This document shows positions 59,384-62,413 of a stretch of DNA of 62,413 bases, piece by piece. A model generated the notes under the pieces. The model did not search any database and had not been told where the DNA came from. It was given only the letters and a program-made list of their open reading frames with translations. The translations under genes were made by a program, and so were the position numbers. The DNA is from Gordonia gummivorans. Its GTDB lineage: Bacteria; Actinomycetota; Actinomycetes; Mycobacteriales; Mycobacteriaceae. Every line of letters starts with the position of its first letter. The stretch's first letter is position 1. Location of the stretch: NCBI RefSeq assembly GCF_022513585.1, contig NZ_JAKWBF010000033.1:1-62413 (forward strand). Reading direction: 5' to 3'.

Positions 59384-60535
59384 ATGTCCACGACGGTCAC
59401 GCAGTCTGGCTGCGCATCACGACGCCGCCCATCCCTCCGCCTCCGATTGGCCATCACGATGCTGGCCCTGTTCGGAGCCGCATCGGCACATGTCGTCGCG
59501 CCCGCGCACGCGGCACCGTCATTCGAGCAGTTCGCACGATCCAACGTCCTGGTCGGGACGTTCTTCTCGGGTGACGGCGACCTGACCGACACGATGTACT
59601 ACTCGTCCAACGGCAAGACGTTCAAGTACCTGTCGACGCCGTACCGTCGTGGCCAGAATCCGTTCAGCGATCCGTCGGTCATCTACCACAACGGATACTT
59701 CTGGATGCTGTCGAACTGGCCACGCAAGAACGGGCGGTTCTGGCCGATGATCGGCGTGTCCCGAGACGGCAAGAACTGGTCGAGACCGGAAGGGCGACAG
59801 TTCAACAACGGGGCCTACGCAGGCATCTCGCTGAATCCGGCGCCGCGCGGCAGCGACATCGTCGCCCCCGATTGGTACAAGGCCGCCGACGGCAGCATCT
59901 GGATCGTTCTGACCGCGGGCTACTTCGGACATCACCGCGGCCAGGTCGGAGCAGACCGGATGACGCCGTACATGGTGCGGGTCAACCAGCTCGACATCAC
60001 CGCGGCCGGACGCGGTCGTGCGGTCCCGAGCGGACGAAGCATCATCTTCAACGCCGGACCCGCCAATCGCATCAATCTGAACCCCGGCGCCCGCGACCGT
60101 ATCGACGCTTCGCTGTTCCAGCAGGGCAACACCAAGTACCTGAACATCAAGCGCGACGGCAACTGCAACGAGGTCTGGCGGTCGGGGTCGTTCAACGGAC
60201 CGTGGCAGCGCACCGTGAACTGCGCGGCGCGCGTGCAGGAGGGGCCGAGCATGACGCGCGTCGGCGGCACCTACTTCCTGTACACCGACAAGATCTACGG
60301 CGACCGCAAGATCTACTACTCGACGGCACCCTCCCCCAATGGCCCGTGGTCGGGTCCCACACCGATCACCACCATCGGCGGACCCGGCCGCACCCGGCAC
60401 GGCACCGTCATCCGCCTCGACGATCGCAACGCCAAGTGCGCGGTCTACCGCATGCTGTACGGCCCCGGCTGCACACTGAGCTCGGGCCCCGCCGGTCCCG
60501 ACTTCGGCAGCCTCGGCGGCCTGTTCGGTAGCTGA
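59384..60535 (+). CDS. Secreted five-bladed-propeller-like (GH43-type) protein
   Basis: 383 aa. A long signal peptide (residues ~1-43) ends in VAPAHA-A. The mature part has repeated propeller strands: NPFSDPSVIYHNGYFWMLSN, GSDIVAPDWYKAADGSIWIV and EGPSMTRVGGTYFLYTDKIY, the last with the Asp/Glu pattern of GH43/GH62/GH117-type glycosidases. Three C-terminal Cys. An exported arabinan-acting enzyme is the best guess since the envelope of this order is rich in arabinan, but the catalytic triad cannot be proven. Stands alone after a terminator. Confidence 0.75.
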   Translation: MSTTVTQSGCASRRRPSLRLRLAITMLALFGAASAHVVAPAHAAPSFEQFARSNVLVGTFFSGDGDLTDTMYYSSNGKTFKYLSTPYRRGQNPFSDPSVIYHNGYFWMLSNWPRKNGRFWPMIGVSRDGKNWSRPEGRQFNNGAYAGISLNPAPRGSDIVAPDWYKAADGSIWIVLTAGYFGHHRGQVGADRMTPYMVRVNQLDITAAGRGRAVPSGRSIIFNAGPANRINLNPGARDRIDASLFQQGNTKYLNIKRDGNCNEVWRSGSFNGPWQRTVNCAARVQEGPSMTRVGGTYFLYTDKIYGDRKIYYSTAPSPNGPWSGPTPITTIGGPGRTRHGTVIRLDDRNAKCAVYRMLYGPGCTLSSGPAGPDFGSLGGLFGS

Positions 60536-60572
60536 CCGAGAGCGCGCCAACCCCGGAAGGTAGAATCGACCC

Positions 60573-60671
60573 GTGGTCATCTTCTTCGAGATTCTCCTGG
60601 TGCTCGCGGCATTGCTGATCACCTGGTTCGCCGTCTACGTGCTCTACCGACTGGTCACCGACGAGTCGTGA
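60573..60671 (+). CDS. 32-aa single-helix membrane peptide
   Basis: GTG 60573 opens a frame that encodes one long hydrophobic helix ([20 protein letters not shown]) with a short charged end (YRLVTDES). TAGAAT (60561-60566) ends 6 nt before the start codon without a ribosome binding site, again the leaderless pattern. The stop overlaps the GTG of the nitrobindin-like gene (GTGA), so it is the first cistron of that unit. No family is recognised. It may tether or serve the downstream heme protein, or act chiefly as a translated leader. Confidence 0.7.
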   Translation: MVIFFEILLVLAALLITWFAVYVLYRLVTDES

Positions 60672-61318
60672 GCACCGACGCTTCCGGTGGCGACCCGCGT
60701 CGCTCCGGCGACGAGGCGATCAACCAAGCGGAAGCACGTGCCGTCGAATCGGGTAGCCGTGAACGCAACGTCCCCACCTGGGACGACCTCCCGCTGCCCG
60801 CCGACACCGCCAACCTCCGGCTCGGCGCCGACCTGCACCCCGGGTTGCTCGCGCTGCTGCCGATGGTCGGGGTGTGGCGCGGCGAGGGCGAGGGGCACAA
60901 TCCGCACACCGGCGAGGACTACCACTTCGCCCAGCAGATCGTCGTCTCCCATGATGGTCAGAACTTCCTGAGCTGGGAGTCACGCTCCTGGGTGATCGAC
61001 GAGGACGCGAACTTCGTCCGGCCCGATCTTCGCGAATCCGGGTTCTGGCGCATCACCGAAGACGACAGCATCGAGTTCCTCCTGGCGCATGCGGAGGGCT
61101 GGATCGAGCTGTTCTACGGCCGTCCACTCAATCAGACCTCGTGGAACCTGACCACCGACGTGGTGATCCGATCCGAGACCGGAAGTCACGCCGGTGGCGC
61201 CAAACGTCTCTACGGCCTCGTCGAGGACGGTGACTTCGCCTACGTCGAGGAACGCGTCGACGCCGACGGCGACCTCACCCCCCGGTTGTCGGCGAAACTA
61301 CGACGCCACGTCGGCTGA
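60668..61318 (+). CDS. Nitrobindin-like heme-binding protein (DUF1794/FABP-like)
   Basis: 216 aa from GTG 60668. The beta-barrel starts after a ~50-residue acidic lead with the GxWxGxG signature as [12 protein letters not shown], followed by [20 protein letters not shown] and [18 protein letters not shown]. The axial His is in the last strand ([10 protein letters not shown]). Mycobacterial Rv0813c at the same place is a related protein with a lipocalin fold, and bacterial nitrobindins isomerise peroxynitrite. The gene is translationally coupled to the 32-aa frame upstream. Confidence 0.88.
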   Translation: MSTDASGGDPRRSGDEAINQAEARAVESGSRERNVPTWDDLPLPADTANLRLGADLHPGLLALLPMVGVWRGEGEGHNPHTGEDYHFAQQIVVSHDGQNFLSWESRSWVIDEDANFVRPDLRESGFWRITEDDSIEFLLAHAEGWIELFYGRPLNQTSWNLTTDVVIRSETGSHAGGAKRLYGLVEDGDFAYVEERVDADGDLTPRLSAKLRRHVG

Positions 61319-61328
61319 GCGCGGTCAC

Positions 61329-62246
61329 TCACGCCTGGCGTCGACTCCGGCACCCGTGCCGCAGCCTGCGGCGATCCGACCAGGCCAGGTACAGATTCCG
61401 CTTCGGCAAGGCGCTGTAGACCACCGCGCCCAGCATGATCACCACCGACCCGTAATTCGTGGCCGTCCCCGGCCGGCCGGGCCAGCCCGGGTGGATCGTG
61501 CCCGACGCCGACATGTACGGCGCACGACCGGCGCCACCACCGACGCGCCGACCGACCACGGAGAAGACCTGCCCGGCCTTCGCCTCGGGGTCCACCGGGA
61601 AGGTCGCCATCGCGCCCGGCGGGATCTCGGTCACCGCACGGACATGACCCCCGTTGTGCAGCACCGCCATCCACTTCTCGCCGGTGTTGCGCACGGTGAT
61701 CGACGACCCACCGGTGCGGTACTGGAACGAGAGCCCGTCACCCTCGGCATCGAGATGGTCCTGATGGGTGTAGCCACCGTTCCAGTCGGCGCTCCACGGG
61801 GTCAGGTAATGCTGATCGAGAAACTCACGTCGAGTGGGGATCGGCAGCGTGCTACCCATCACCCGGCCACCCTGCGTCCACAGCGCACCGAACAGTCGGG
61901 GCCTGCCGTCGGTGCGGGTCCCCTGCACGTAACAGAGCAGATCCTGTGCCGGCAGCGGCGTCACCTCACCGGGAGACAGGACCACCCGTTCGAGCAGTCC
62001 GTCGACGCCGAGCACCAACACACCGACAACTTCGTCGCCGCGGTTGTGGATGCTGGTGACCCCATCCTCGAGATGGTGGAAGATACCGGCCGCGTGCGGG
62101 TCGTCGAAGACGAAATCCGGTGTGTCCGAACATCCGAAGTCCACATCACCCGGACCCCAGAACCGGCCCGCGAAACCCGTTGCCGCACCGCCGATCGACG
62201 ACACGTCGCGGGGGGCGTGGGCCGCTTGCGTCGCTGTGGTGGTCAT
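61329..62246 (-). CDS. Conserved hypothetical protein, unknown
   Basis: 305 aa from ATG 62246, preceded by gaggagacagcg. It has no clear signal or typical enzyme motif. Notable parts are ATGFAGRFWGPGDVDFGCSD, HHLEDGVTSIHNRGDEVVGV and GVDGLLERVVLSPGEVTPLP, which give a beta-rich feel, and one weak hydrophobic segment near residue 270 (NYGSVVIMLGAVVYSALP) before an Arg-rich tail (SDRRRLRHGCRSRRQ). It is convergent with the nitrobindin gene. I do not recognise the family; it could be a cupin-like or jelly-roll protein. Confidence 0.6.
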   Translation of the reverse strand: MTTTATQAAHAPRDVSSIGGAATGFAGRFWGPGDVDFGCSDTPDFVFDDPHAAGIFHHLEDGVTSIHNRGDEVVGVLVLGVDGLLERVVLSPGEVTPLPAQDLLCYVQGTRTDGRPRLFGALWTQGGRVMGSTLPIPTRREFLDQHYLTPWSADWNGGYTHQDHLDAEGDGLSFQYRTGGSSITVRNTGEKWMAVLHNGGHVRAVTEIPPGAMATFPVDPEAKAGQVFSVVGRRVGGGAGRAPYMSASGTIHPGWPGRPGTATNYGSVVIMLGAVVYSALPKRNLYLAWSDRRRLRHGCRSRRQA

Positions 62247-62354
62247 CGCTGTCTCCTCGATAGATCGGGCTGACAGTGCTAATTCCACCCGGTTCCGGCG
62301 TCGGACTCACGAGTAGTCCACTACGCGAATATGCCCGCGCCCCGACACGAAGCG

Positions 62355-62411
62355 GCCCCCGCACCACCCGAGTACGGGCGTATCCGACCGGACGGGTCGG
62401 GGTGCGGGGGC
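62355..62411. terminator. Long stem at the right edge
   Basis: gcccccgcacc (62355-62365) and ggtgcgggggc (62401-62411) are exact complements and acccg/cgggt extends the stem inside. It may close transcription arriving from a gene beyond the edge. No T-run is visible. Confidence 0.45.
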
Positions 62412-62413
62412 GA

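Overview
The window is high-GC actinobacterial DNA that looks like a mycolic-acid-containing member of the Mycobacteriales, most like Gordonia. The signs are mycothiol synthase (mshD), a full Mce import operon, a wax ester synthase/DGAT, an acyl-ACP desaturase, a KstR-type operator and the gene order desA – dus – LCP – phoU … mshD – glnR – lmeA – cysA – sseC – nitrobindin, which I recall as the M. tuberculosis Rv0824c–Rv0813c neighbourhood. Genus assignment is inference; no rRNA is present. Many genes have a -10-like TANNNT 6-7 nt before the start codon and no ribosome binding site, so leaderless transcripts look common.

Region by region. 1–1.8 kb: a truncated DUF222/13E12-type gene and a repeat-filled spacer. 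1.8–9.5 kb: a left-running operon for guanidine/urea-type nitrogen use (APC permease, two DUF1989 UAAP proteins, a carboxyltransferase-only 'urea carboxylase', allophanate hydrolase) with a divergent TetR gene. 9.5–14.9 kb: small regulators, a DUF4188 gene, and a P450–ABC1 kinase pair with a divergent TetR and a perfect operator. 14.9–18.6 kb: valine/isobutyrate degradation (mmsA, acyl-CoA dehydrogenase, mmsB). 18.8–28.3 kb: flavodoxin, DMT transporter, SixA-like phosphatase, ArsR–SulP, nadE, WS/DGAT, glutamate decarboxylase. 28.3–32.3 kb: a Ser/Thr kinase and a membrane protein with the same ectodomain plan, then an XRE/AbiEii-like toxin–antitoxin pair. 32.3–38.7 kb: NTF2-like gene under a KstR box, desA, dus, LCP ligase, phoU. 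38.9–43.0 kb: pstSCAB, leftward, behind a PHO-box-like repeat. 43.1–54 kb: tetR, then yrbEAB–mceABCDEF, two Mce-associated membrane genes and a broken DapB-like gene. 54–62.4 kb: EEP-family protein, mshD–glnR, lmeA, a cysteine-rich leader before cysA–sseC, a secreted propeller-like protein, nitrobindin and an unknown gene.

The most unusual thread is a family of ~37-45 bp repeats (core: ccttcgaggctcg … cgcacctcagggagcgg). Single copies sit between operon genes. Three loci hold facing pairs around a second inner stem (composite palindromes of ~115 bp). One copy lies inside the carboxyltransferase coding sequence, and one locus has amplified half of it into a ~41-bp tandem array. The carboxyltransferase protein is also odd: it starts and ends at domain borders and lacks the biotin carboxylase and biotin carrier domains expected of a urea/guanidine carboxylase.
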